Positions 1-6,597 of a stretch of DNA of 9,417 nucleotides are shown here, piece by piece. The stretch lies in the NCBI GenBank assembly GCA_964403775.1, contig CAYOHL010000034.1, forward strand, positions 1 to 9,417, in the 5' to 3' direction. The position numbers and the translations under genes are program-made. This stretch comes from CG1-02-33-12 sp964403775. GTDB lineage: Archaea > Nanobdellota > Nanobdellia > Woesearchaeales > CG1-02-33-12. Each line of letters starts with the position of its first letter. Within the stretch, counting starts at the first letter, position 1. The notes under the pieces were generated by a model that saw only the letters and a program-made list of their open reading frames with translations, did not search any database and was not told the origin of the DNA.

Positions 1-2
1 TA

Positions 3-284
3 ACAAGCGATGGAAATATTGTTGGTTGTTTATCTATGGGAAATAATAGGTTTATGGAAGGCAATATAAGAAATCAAAATTTAAGACAGATCTGGGAAAA
101 TCCTAGCAGTTTCTCATATAACCGAAAATTTGATAAGACAAAACTTGGACCTAATTGTAAAAATTGTAAATATGGAATTAAATGCAAAGGTGGCTGTAAT
201 TCAATGTCTTATTCAATCACCAATCAATTCCATAATAATCCATACTGTTTTTATAATATTGAGAAAAACATAATCAAAGTATAA
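3..284 (+). CDS. Radical SAM protein, C-terminal SPASM domain (5' end outside window)
   Basis: Only the last 93 residues are present; the frame is open to the left edge, so the radical SAM core (CxxxCxxC motif and barrel) lies outside. What is seen is a SPASM domain: a first Cys in GNIVGC (residue 9 of the fragment), a GNIRNQNLRQIWENP segment typical of the linker, then the exact pattern C-x2-C-x5-C-x3-C (CKNC, C, GGC; residues 52-65) and a final Cys in NPYC (residue 82). In this family these cysteines bind auxiliary [4Fe-4S] clusters, and most members modify peptides or are maturases that activate other enzymes. Which one cannot be told from the tail. An internal ATG at 36 would break the domain and is not a real start. 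Codons look more AT-rich than in mre11 or rfcL, hinting at an accessory gene. Confident on domain, not on substrate. Confidence 0.88.
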   Translation, partial: TSDGNIVGCLSMGNNRFMEGNIRNQNLRQIWENPSSFSYNRKFDKTKLGPNCKNCKYGIKCKGGCNSMSYSITNQFHNNPYCFYNIEKNIIKV

Positions 285-332
285 TATTTCTGCGAAGCAG
301 AGTAAATGTCCATAAGACTTAGGAAATCCCTC
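280..332. repeat. Structured tandem element, copy A
   Basis: First of two adjacent, diverged copies of a roughly 55-base unit. From left to right it holds TATAAT, a hairpin 289-301 (TCTGC, GAA loop, GCAGA), the block TAAATGT (303-309), a short second stem 308-318 (GTC, loop, GAC), ACTTA, and a GG-AAAT-CCC segment (322-330). It begins on the stop codon of the SPASM gene. Compared with copy B, the stems change by paired substitutions while unpaired blocks are kept, which indicates selection on a folded RNA or single-stranded DNA. The active strand is unknown. Confidence 0.6.
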
Positions 333-391
333 TATAATTTCTTTTACGAAGTAAAAGGCTAAATGTGCAGAGCACTTAAGGCGGAAACCCC
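333..391. repeat. Structured tandem element, copy B
   Basis: Second copy of the unit. TATAAT (333-338) is followed by a perfect 7-bp stem with GAA loop at 341-357 (CTTTTAC/GTAAAAG), TAAATGT (360-366), a second perfect stem GTGC-AGA-GCAC at 365-375, ACTTA (374-378), and GGCGGAAACCCC (380-391), which can form a small GG/CC stem. Aligned to copy A, pair C290-G300 becomes T344-A354, G292-C298 becomes A346-T352, and C310-G316 becomes G367-C373. It lies about 150 bases before mre11, so it could be a leader, a 3' UTR of the SPASM gene, or a transposon-end remnant. Confidence 0.6.
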
Positions 392-432
392 ATTTTAATA
401 AATCTACACGACGATTGAATATAGCATCTATT

Positions 433-462
433 AAATGCATTTTTTTGTTTAAATGGCCATTT
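433..462. promoter_or_regulatory. Paired AAATG/CATTT palindromes upstream of mre11
   Basis: Two perfect palindromes, AAATGCATTT (433-442) and AAATGGCCATTT (451-462), start 18 bases apart and share the same arms and a following T-rich run. They lie 80-109 bases before mre11 and upstream of its likely TATA region. Evenly spaced palindromes of this kind suit a dimeric DNA-binding protein, but in AT-rich sequence short palindromes also arise by chance. No known regulator motif is recognised. Confidence 0.25.
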
Positions 463-493
463 TGGGTTTTTGGTAAAAGTTGGAAACTATAAC

Positions 494-518
494 TTTTTAT
501 ATTAGGCCATATTATAAC
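494..518 (+). promoter_or_regulatory. Putative TATA region for mre11
   Basis: Two candidates are visible. TTTTATAT at 495-502 would give a transcript with a leader of about 15-20 bases. TATTATAA, within 510-517, lies about 32 bases before the ATG at 542 and fits the leaderless spacing seen at the other genes here. No Shine-Dalgarno sequence precedes the ATG. Confidence 0.4.
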
Positions 519-541
519 ACTACGGGTTAATAAAAAATAAA

Positions 542-1762
542 ATGAGATTTGCACATATGGCAGACTGCCACATCGGCTCATGGAGAGACCCTAAATTAAG
601 GGATGCAAGCACAAGGGCATTTTTAAAAGCAGTAAACATCTGCATTGAAAAACAGCTTGATTTTGTCCTGATAGCAGGGGACTTATTCAACACAGCTCTG
701 CCCGGCATTGAATCATTAAAAATTGCTGTTAAAGAGCTGAAAAAATTAAAAGACAATGATATTCCTGTTTATGCAGTACCTGGCTCGCATGACTTTTCTC
801 CAAGCGGAAAAACAATAATTGATGTTCTGGAGAATGCAGGATTGTTAATAAATGTCATGAAAGGAAAGATTATTGATGAAAAACTTAAGCTTGATTTTAC
901 TGCTGACAAAACAGGAGCAAAAATAACAGGAATATTCGGGAAAAAAGGAATGCTTGAAAAAGGCTATTATAAATCTCTCTTAAAGAAGGAATTGGAGCAG
1001 GAAAAAGGCTTTAAGATATTCATGTTCCACACAGCTTTAACAGAATTCAAGCCAGAGGAGCTTGATTCAATGGAATCACAGCCATTGGAGCTTCTGCCAA
1101 AAAACTTTGATTATTATGCAGGAGGTCATGTGCATTATATCTTTGCTAAAAAACAGGAAGGATACGGGACAATAGCTTATCCCGGGCCTTTATTCCCAAA
1201 CAGCTTTAGCGAGCTTGAAAAGCTTGAGAACGGAGGCTTTTATATTCTTGAAAAAACAGACAAGCTTGAGCTTAAATATGAGCCAGTTGTTATCTGCAAT
1301 GTTTTTTCATTAAAACTTGACTGCAACAAAAAAAGCCCTGAGCAGATAAAAACAGAAATTGAAGAAAAAATAAAAGGCAGGGAATTTATAAACACAATTG
1401 TAACAATAAGATTAGCTGGTGTTTTAGATTCAGGAAAGCCCTCTGACATAAATCTAAAAGAGATATTTAACAAACTTTATGACAAAGGTGCTTATTTTGT
1501 CATGAAAAACACATTCAAACTGGCAGCAAAAGAATTAGGCAGTGTTAAGGCAAAAACAGGCCCTGTTGAGGATACTGAAACCCTGCTGATAAGGCAAAGC
1601 CTTGGTCAGATAAAAGTTGATAACCTTGATATTGAAAAAGAGGAAAAACTTACAAACAGGCTGATGGCGATATTAAGCAATGAAAAAGAGGAAGGAGAGC
1701 GTGTTGCTGACTTTGAAAAGAGAATAAGGGAAGAGATTGAGAATGTAATTAAGCTGGACTAG
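542..1762 (+). CDS. mre11: Mre11/SbcD-type DNA repair nuclease (calcineurin-like phosphoesterase)
   Basis: The protein has 406 residues. Mre11 is the metal-dependent nuclease of the Mre11-Rad50 complex that processes DNA double-strand breaks. The phosphoesterase motifs appear in order: MADCHIG (Asp8, His10), AGDLFN (Asp47), PGSHDF (His83, Asp84), MFHTAL (His163) and GGHVH (His196, His198). Together these account for the two-metal site except that the usual Asn of GNHD is Ser82. Residues about 240-335 fit the capping domain, and the charged helical tail (about 340-406) is where family members bind Rad50. The start at 542 is forced by an upstream stop at 538-540 in frame. No Rad50, HerA or NurA gene is adjacent, although archaeal mre11 usually sits with them. 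The last 14 bases overlap the convergent gene at 1749. A generic SbcD-like nuclease is the alternative; the family itself is clear. Confidence 0.93.
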   Translation: MRFAHMADCHIGSWRDPKLRDASTRAFLKAVNICIEKQLDFVLIAGDLFNTALPGIESLKIAVKELKKLKDNDIPVYAVPGSHDFSPSGKTIIDVLENAGLLINVMKGKIIDEKLKLDFTADKTGAKITGIFGKKGMLEKGYYKSLLKKELEQEKGFKIFMFHTALTEFKPEELDSMESQPLELLPKNFDYYAGGHVHYIFAKKQEGYGTIAYPGPLFPNSFSELEKLENGGFYILEKTDKLELKYEPVVICNVFSLKLDCNKKSPEQIKTEIEEKIKGREFINTIVTIRLAGVLDSGKPSDINLKEIFNKLYDKGAYFVMKNTFKLAAKELGSVKAKTGPVEDTETLLIRQSLGQIKVDNLDIEKEEKLTNRLMAILSNEKEEGERVADFEKRIREEIENVIKLD

Positions 1763-2072
1763 AGCCATCATATAACTCTTCATCCTTATTCAATGCCTTC
1801 ATTTCTGTTGATTTTTCAATATATACCACATAAGGCCTTAGCTCATTTAACTTTGCTTCAATGTAATTGCTTTTTTCTGATTGCCTTATTCCTTCAGGAA
1901 AAAGAATCTCAACATTATATGTTTGTATTGATTTAATTTCTATATTTATCTTTAATCCCATTTCCTCAAGTTTTTGTCTTATGCAATCATCTTTTGCATA
2001 TTCTGGCTTTATTTTTATATTATAAAGATTTTCAGTGACTTTTCCAATATCTTTTCCCTGCTTTTCTTCCAT
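1749..2072 (-). CDS. Small ferredoxin-like-fold protein, candidate protease propeptide/inhibitor
   Basis: This 107-residue protein matches no family I recognise by name. Its alternation of segments reads as beta (YNIKIK), helix (KDDCIRQKLEEMG), beta-beta (INIEIKS, YNVEILFP), helix (NYIEAKLNEL), beta (YVVYIEKS), the beta-alpha-beta-beta-alpha-beta order of a ferredoxin-like fold, followed by an acidic tail. The same order is predicted for the I9-like propeptide of the subtilase encoded just upstream. The ATG follows the subtilase stop after one base, so the two are almost surely one transcript. A GGAGG sits 13 bases before the ATG (2086-2090), a long spacing but the only strong Shine-Dalgarno-like site seen here. 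Role as an in-trans chaperone or inhibitor is inference; an unrelated ferredoxin-like protein remains possible. No signal peptide or membrane segment is present. Confidence 0.75.
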   Translation of the reverse strand: MEEKQGKDIGKVTENLYNIKIKPEYAKDDCIRQKLEEMGLKINIEIKSIQTYNVEILFPEGIRQSEKSNYIEAKLNELRPYVVYIEKSTEMKALNKDEELYDGSSPA

Positions 2073-2073
2073 T

Positions 2074-3378
2074 TTACCAGATTATCCTCCAGGCTATTTT
2101 TCCTACTTTCTTGAACATATTATTATAACTATTATGTTTTCTTTTAAGGATTTCATTTATTTTTCCATTGTAACAGCTGCTTTCCATCATACTGTCTGCC
2201 CTTACAAGCCCGGCCCCGAAAACCCAGCTGTTGTCATATGGCTCACTTGATTCAAGCCTTTTAGCTGTTTTATACATTGTTTCCTCAGCAAGGTTTGGCT
2301 TTCCTGTCTTTGATATCATCAAGCCCAAAGCCCCTGAAACATGGGGTGTTGCCATTGATGTCCCGTCCCATACTCTGTATTCTCCTCCAGGGTAAGAGGA
2401 ATAAATCCCAACACCAGGCGCAGAGATATCATTTGTTTCCCATATATTGCTAAAGTCAGCATGCTTATTATTTCTGTCAACAGCTGCAACTGCAATTACA
2501 TAGTCGCCAAAAGCAGCAGGATAGCTTGCTCCATGTCCATCATTTCCTGCTGCTGCAACAAGCAGCAGGCCTTTTTGCGAGGCAATCCTGCACATCTCTT
2601 CAAGCGCCATTGAGGCGGTTGGGCCTCCAAGGCTCATGTTCGCAACATCTATATTGTTAAGCATGGCCCATTCTATTCCTGCTGCAACTGTTGCATCTGA
2701 GCCGCTTCCATCTGAATCAAGCACCTTCACTGCATACAAGGTTGCATCTGGTGCAACACCGCAGTTTTCTCCAGCTGATATTCCTGCAACATGAGTTCCA
2801 TGGCCATTCTCATCCATTGGGTTTTCATCATCTTTTATAAAATCATACCCTTTTTTTCTTTTAAAGTTTGAGCTTAGCTCTGGATGGGTATAATCAACGC
2901 CAGTGTCAATTATTGCTATAGTTGCTCTCTTGCCTTTTGATGATTCATGTGCCTTATAAGCTCCTATGTTCTCAAGGTTCCACAGGTTTTCCTTTGGCCT
3001 GAAATAAGCCCTCGAATTCTTTTTTACAGGGATAATTGAGAACTTGTTTGACAAATCAATTGACCTCATTGCATTAAGGCTATATCTAAAGCTTCTTTCA
3101 AAGATTCTATTAACATCTTTCCTGTAGATTTTATTAGCTATCTGCTCTGCATCTTCGCCTAGACAGATAATGCTTATATAGGGTATAACTTTGAACTGAT
3201 GGGTTATCTTGCCTATCTTTCCAATTTCTTTTGCCACCCTTTCCTTTATTTTCCAGTTGTTTTCTGTTTCTATTATAATCTCCAGGGGATTTTTGTCTCT
3301 TTTGCTTTGGAATATCCTGCTTAGAAGAACCTCCTTTCTTTGAACTCTTAAATCCCTTCTGTAATTGTTTAGATTCAT
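2074..3378 (-). CDS. Subtilisin-like serine protease (S8), apparently without signal peptide
   Basis: The 434-residue protein carries the full S8 catalytic set: Asp158 in IAIIDTGVD, His193 in NGHGTHVAG, oxyanion Asn279 in AAAGNDG, and Ser341 in DGTSMATPHVSGA. Residues about 31-100 look like an I9 propeptide (LEIIIETE, helix, ITHQFKVIP, YISIICLG, helix, NRIFERSF), the intramolecular chaperone removed on maturation. The N-terminus (MNLNNYRRDLRVQRKE) is charged with no hydrophobic stretch, so the enzyme looks cytoplasmic unless export uses another route. The last 30 residues are basic and end in aromatic residues (KIAWRIIW), possibly contacting membrane or nucleic acid. A TATA-like TTATTAAA lies 29 bases before the ATG. 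It heads a two-gene unit with the small gene at 1749-2072 and diverges from rfcL. Substrates are unknown; protein turnover or maturation of a partner are both possible. Confidence 0.93.
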   Translation of the reverse strand: MNLNNYRRDLRVQRKEVLLSRIFQSKRDKNPLEIIIETENNWKIKERVAKEIGKIGKITHQFKVIPYISIICLGEDAEQIANKIYRKDVNRIFERSFRYSLNAMRSIDLSNKFSIIPVKKNSRAYFRPKENLWNLENIGAYKAHESSKGKRATIAIIDTGVDYTHPELSSNFKRKKGYDFIKDDENPMDENGHGTHVAGISAGENCGVAPDATLYAVKVLDSDGSGSDATVAAGIEWAMLNNIDVANMSLGGPTASMALEEMCRIASQKGLLLVAAAGNDGHGASYPAAFGDYVIAVAAVDRNNKHADFSNIWETNDISAPGVGIYSSYPGGEYRVWDGTSMATPHVSGALGLMISKTGKPNLAEETMYKTAKRLESSEPYDNSWVFGAGLVRADSMMESSCYNGKINEILKRKHNSYNNMFKKVGKIAWRIIW

Positions 3379-3399
3379 AGGTTATTGTGAAGAATTATC

Positions 3400-3407
3400 T
3401 TTAATAA
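3400..3407 (-). promoter_or_regulatory. TATA-like box for the subtilase unit
   Basis: On the minus strand this reads TTATTAAA, preceded by purine-rich sequence, with its first base 29 bases before the start codon at 3378. That spacing would place transcription initiation at or within a few bases of the ATG. Confidence 0.5.
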
Positions 3408-3487
3408 CTTTTTAGTAATTTTTTTCGTGAGATTATCGCATTTAAGAAATAATTTTCTGTTAAATTGAAAAATATTCAACCAAAACC

Positions 3488-3495
3488 TTAATAAA
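3488..3495 (+). promoter_or_regulatory. TATA-like box for rfcL
   Basis: TTAATAAA preceded by AAAACC, a plausible BRE, lies 30 bases before the ATG at 3518. The spacing favours a leaderless message from that ATG and argues against the in-frame TTG at 3506, which would be only 18 bases away. Confidence 0.5.
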
Positions 3496-3517
3496 CTTCT
3501 TCCTATTGTTGTTGATT

Positions 3518-4726
3518 ATGATTCCATGGACAAGAAAATACAGACCGGAAAATACAAATGAAATTAAGGGCCATGACAAGGCACTCTTAGAGCTAAAAAA
3601 CTTTATTCTTAATTTTAAGAAGCAGAAGAAAAAGGCTTTAATTATATACGGCCAGTCAGGACTTGGAAAAACATGCTCTGTTTATGCTTTAGCCAGTGAT
3701 TTAAATTATGAGGTTTTTGAGCTTAATGCATCTGACTTTAGGAACAAGGACATGATTGAGTCAAAGGTCGGCTCTGCAATAAGCCAGAAAAGCCTTTTCT
3801 CAAAAAATAAAATAATCCTTATTGATGAGATAGACGGACTTTCAGGAAAACAAGACCGCGGTGGAGTTTCAGCGCTTGCAAAGCTCGTTGAAAAAAGCAG
3901 CTTTCCTGTTGTTATGACTGCAACAAACCCTTACGAGCAAAAGCTTAACTCCTTAAGAAAAAAATCAGAATTGATTGAATTCAAGACTCTTAATTATCTT
4001 TCTGTTTTCTCTGTTTTAAAAAATATATGCACAAAAGAAAAAATAAAGTTCAATGATGAAGCATTGAAGTCATTGGCAAGGCATTCGGCAGGAGATTTAA
4101 GGTCTGCAATAAATGATCTGCAGGCATTGACTCATGAAAGGAAAGAGCTCAAAAACGAGGATTTGGAGGAGCTTTCTGACAGGAACAGGACAGAAAACAT
4201 GCTAAATGCATTAATGAAGGTTTTTAAGACAACAGACATTAACATTGCAATAAATGCATTTGAGAATGTTGAGGAGGATATTGACAAGCAGTTTTTGTGG
4301 ATTGACCAGAACCTGCCTATAGAATACCAGAAGCCAGAGGATTTGGCAAGGGCTTATGAATGCCTGTCAAAAGCAGATGTCTTCAAAGGCAGAATCAGAA
4401 GATGGCAGCACTGGAGATTTCTTGTTTACATAAATGCCCTGATTACAGCAGGAGTTGCAGCTGCAAAGGATGAAAAATACAAATGTTTTACCTCTTACAA
4501 GCCAACAACAAGAATCCTTAAGCTATGGCGCGCAAATATGAAATACCAGAAAAGAAAAGGCATAGCAGAAAAAATAGCTGAAAAAACACATAGCTCATCA
4601 AGAAGGGCATTGCAGGACACTCTCCCATACATTTCTTTTATCTTCAAGAGCAATAAAAAGCAGGCGGAAAAAATCGCCATTTCACTAGGTTTAAACAGAG
4701 AGGAAACAGACTGGCTTAAAAAATAA
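3518..4726 (+). CDS. rfcL: Replication factor C large subunit (clamp loader ATPase)
   Basis: The protein has 402 residues from the ATG at 3518. RfcL joins RFC small subunits to open the PCNA ring and load it on primed DNA. It opens with IPWTRKYRP, the usual start of this family. AAA+ motifs follow: Walker A YGQSGLGKT (44-52), the RFC-box LNASDFRN (69-76), Walker B LIDEIDGL (101-108), sensor 1 TATNP (134-138) and sensor 2 GDLRSAIND (192-200). The SRC arginine-finger motif of small subunits is absent, as expected for a large subunit. Residues about 220-402 form the helical collar region. The C-terminus ends REETDWLKK with no PCNA-interacting (PIP) box, which many archaeal RfcL proteins carry there. 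A longer reading from TTG at 3506 adds MLLI and is unlikely. The next gene follows after 15 bases. Confidence 0.95.
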   Translation: MIPWTRKYRPENTNEIKGHDKALLELKNFILNFKKQKKKALIIYGQSGLGKTCSVYALASDLNYEVFELNASDFRNKDMIESKVGSAISQKSLFSKNKIILIDEIDGLSGKQDRGGVSALAKLVEKSSFPVVMTATNPYEQKLNSLRKKSELIEFKTLNYLSVFSVLKNICTKEKIKFNDEALKSLARHSAGDLRSAINDLQALTHERKELKNEDLEELSDRNRTENMLNALMKVFKTTDINIAINAFENVEEDIDKQFLWIDQNLPIEYQKPEDLARAYECLSKADVFKGRIRRWQHWRFLVYINALITAGVAAAKDEKYKCFTSYKPTTRILKLWRANMKYQKRKGIAEKIAEKTHSSSRRALQDTLPYISFIFKSNKKQAEKIAISLGLNREETDWLKK

Positions 4727-4741
4727 CCTAATGATTTTAAA

Positions 4742-5077
4742 ATGGATATTTCTAAAATTATTTATGATTATTTTTTTGCAAACAAGGAAGAGCTCGAATA
4801 CAGCCCTTTTAAGTTAGGAAAATCCATTGATCATTATGATTCAGCGATAGACAGCGGCAATTTCATAAAAGCAGGCATGCCTTTACTTGCTCAAGGTTTT
4901 TTACTTTTTTATGCATTGCCTTCTTCAAATCTAAACTTAACAACAAAAATTATAGGGGAAGCTTTAATTTTAAGTGATATAATCTCAAGGCAAATTGGCA
5001 TAAGAGAAACAGACACGTACTGCTACAGCATTATTGGAAGAACAAGGGATATGTATAAAAAGATTATAAAAAAATAA
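4742..5077 (+). CDS. Small helical protein of unknown function next to rfcL
   Basis: This 111-residue protein is not recognised. It reads as nearly all helix, with a central hydrophobic stretch (GMPLLAQGFLLFYALP, about 45-60) better suited to a packed helix than to a membrane segment, and a basic end (RDMYKKIIKK). There is no signal peptide, metal motif or nucleotide-binding motif. It starts 15 bases after the rfcL stop on the same strand with no Shine-Dalgarno; an AT-rich TTAAAAAATA at 4716-4725 might act as its own promoter but co-transcription with rfcL is simpler. It ends one base from the convergent MFS gene. A link to replication is suggested only by position. Confidence 0.7.
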   Translation: MDISKIIYDYFFANKEELEYSPFKLGKSIDHYDSAIDSGNFIKAGMPLLAQGFLLFYALPSSNLNLTTKIIGEALILSDIISRQIGIRETDTYCYSIIGRTRDMYKKIIKK

Positions 5078-5078
5078 A

Positions 5079-6467
5079 TTATTGCTTTTTCCTTGGCGCA
5101 GGAAACTTGATTTTAAAGCGAGGTGTTTTGATATTCTCATTTATTTTTTTAAATGCCATTATGCTTGTAACCAAGGCGCTTGAAGGCCTTGTCGTGAGCG
5201 CTTTCATAAGCAGCTTTCTGCTTGATATCTCTTCAACAATCCTGACTTCCCTGAGCTTTCTGAGGAATATAAACGAGGCGGCATACCTCATAACAAAGCT
5301 TATTATGAAAACAAGGTAATATTTTGACCAGAATAGCGAATTGTATTTTACAATAAATCCGCCAAGTGTTGCACCAAGAAATATTGCAAATCCTGTAAGC
5401 ACATTATAGTAAGCAACACAGGTTGCCCTTTTTTCCCTTTTTGTGGTGTCAAAAATAAAATTAAATGATGCTATCTCAAACCCTGCCCATGAAAACCCGG
5501 CAAAGATTTGTATAAGAATAAGATAGCTGACATTTATTGAAAAAATCCATAAAATAGGTATTGCAGGCATTAGAAATCCTGCGAGCACAAGGACTTTTTT
5601 TGTTCCGTACTTATCAGACAATTTTCCCCATACAGGCATCATAGCAAATTTTGTAATCATAGCCACAGCCGTTATTATTGTAAAGGCAGTATAACTAAGT
5701 TTTAGGTCATAAAGCATATAAGGAGTGAAAAAAGGTGCGGATAAGTAAATACCAAAGTTCATCATGCTAAGGTAAAAAACAAAAAGCCCGTAATTCCTGA
5801 ACCTTGCCTGCCTTAAAAATTGCATAAAGCTGAAGTTTGCATTCGGCGCAAACTCATACTCAGGCTCATACTGCTTTATTAGATAAACAAAAGAAATCAT
5901 TCTTGAGATTAATGCAAACAAAAATACCACGCAGAATCCTATATATTCCATAAAATTTCCTGTTGAAAACCTCTGGAGTATATATCCTGCTGCAAGCAGA
6001 GACAAAAAAGATGTGAGGTTTCCTATTTTATTCCTATTTCCAAAATAATCCCCCCTGTTTTCATCACCAACAAGGTCTCCCATCCAGCTGCTCCATGCAG
6101 GATTTCCCATGACCCCAAAAACCCAGTAAAGGCATACAAAAAGTATTAAGATTGGCACGCTGAAGCTGCCGAAGAAAAAAACAAGGGCAATTGGTATGTA
6201 CATAAGGGCCTGAAGCAATGAGCTTGTGCATACCAATCTTTTCCTTGTCTTGAATATCTTAAGAAGCTTGTTTGATAAAAGCTGGGAAAATGAGCCAAAT
6301 GCCTTTGGTAGTGAACTTAAAAATCCAAGCTGGATATTTGTTGCTTTCAGGAAAACAGCAAAGGCCGCAAGGAATGACTCTCCAAAGCCGACCATCATCC
6401 AATAGAATGCTCCGTCAAAAATAGAATACCTAAGGCTCTTTTTTATTTTTTCCTGCTTTTCTTCCAT
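5079..6467 (-). CDS. Major facilitator superfamily transporter, 12 membrane segments
   Basis: The 462-residue protein shows twelve hydrophobic segments at roughly 20-40, 46-64, 78-99, 103-121, 150-167, 172-197, 228-248, 259-279, 291-309, 313-337, 351-374 and 381-402. The MFS motif A is clear in the loop between segments 8 and 9 (GKLSDKYGTKKVLV, 281-294) and degraded between 2 and 3 (SNKLLKIFKTRKRL). Segment 4-5 loop carries PAWSSWMGDLVGDENRGDYFG, recognisable from a broad MFS subgroup without a settled substrate. A basic tail of about 58 residues follows the last segment, longer than usual. Substrate (efflux or solute uptake) cannot be read from sequence. It has its own TATA-like box 31 bases before the ATG and ends tail-to-tail with the gene at 4742. 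Confidence 0.92.
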   Translation of the reverse strand: MEEKQEKIKKSLRYSIFDGAFYWMMVGFGESFLAAFAVFLKATNIQLGFLSSLPKAFGSFSQLLSNKLLKIFKTRKRLVCTSSLLQALMYIPIALVFFFGSFSVPILILFVCLYWVFGVMGNPAWSSWMGDLVGDENRGDYFGNRNKIGNLTSFLSLLAAGYILQRFSTGNFMEYIGFCVVFLFALISRMISFVYLIKQYEPEYEFAPNANFSFMQFLRQARFRNYGLFVFYLSMMNFGIYLSAPFFTPYMLYDLKLSYTAFTIITAVAMITKFAMMPVWGKLSDKYGTKKVLVLAGFLMPAIPILWIFSINVSYLILIQIFAGFSWAGFEIASFNFIFDTTKREKRATCVAYYNVLTGFAIFLGATLGGFIVKYNSLFWSKYYLVFIISFVMRYAASFIFLRKLREVRIVEEISSRKLLMKALTTRPSSALVTSIMAFKKINENIKTPRFKIKFPAPRKKQ

Positions 6468-6490
6468 CAGCGGCTGTTGCTTTTGATTTG

Positions 6491-6498
6491 CTTTTAAA
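6491..6498 (-). promoter_or_regulatory. TATA-like box for the MFS transporter
   Basis: The minus strand reads TTTAAAAG with its first base 31 bases before the start codon at 6467. The TTTAAA core is symmetric, so it could also drive transcription rightward, where an ATG lies about 32 bases away at 6525. Confidence 0.5.
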
Positions 6499-6597
6499 TC
6501 TTTCTAATTTGAATAAATTCAGATATGCTCAAACAAGAAATTAATTTTAGATTAGGCAAGAATCCAAATCAGGGCTTCTTTAGAAAAATAAAATATT

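Noticed and set aside
280..391. CRISPR array
   Set aside because: Only two diverged units, directly adjacent with no unique spacer between them, and stems that covary rather than identical repeats.
213..581. 122-residue minus-strand reading frame
   Set aside because: It runs antisense across the SPASM end, the structured repeats and the mre11 start, with no family-like sequence and no promoter at the usual spacing.
2057..2072. 16-base identity with 6452-6467 at the starts of two genes
   Set aside because: Both genes begin by encoding MEEKQ; the match stops there and the proteins are otherwise unrelated, so chance with biased codon use is enough.
3506..3517. TTG start adding four residues to RfcL
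   Set aside because: The ATG at 3518 gives the usual IPWTRKYRP N-terminus and the correct distance from the TATA-like box.
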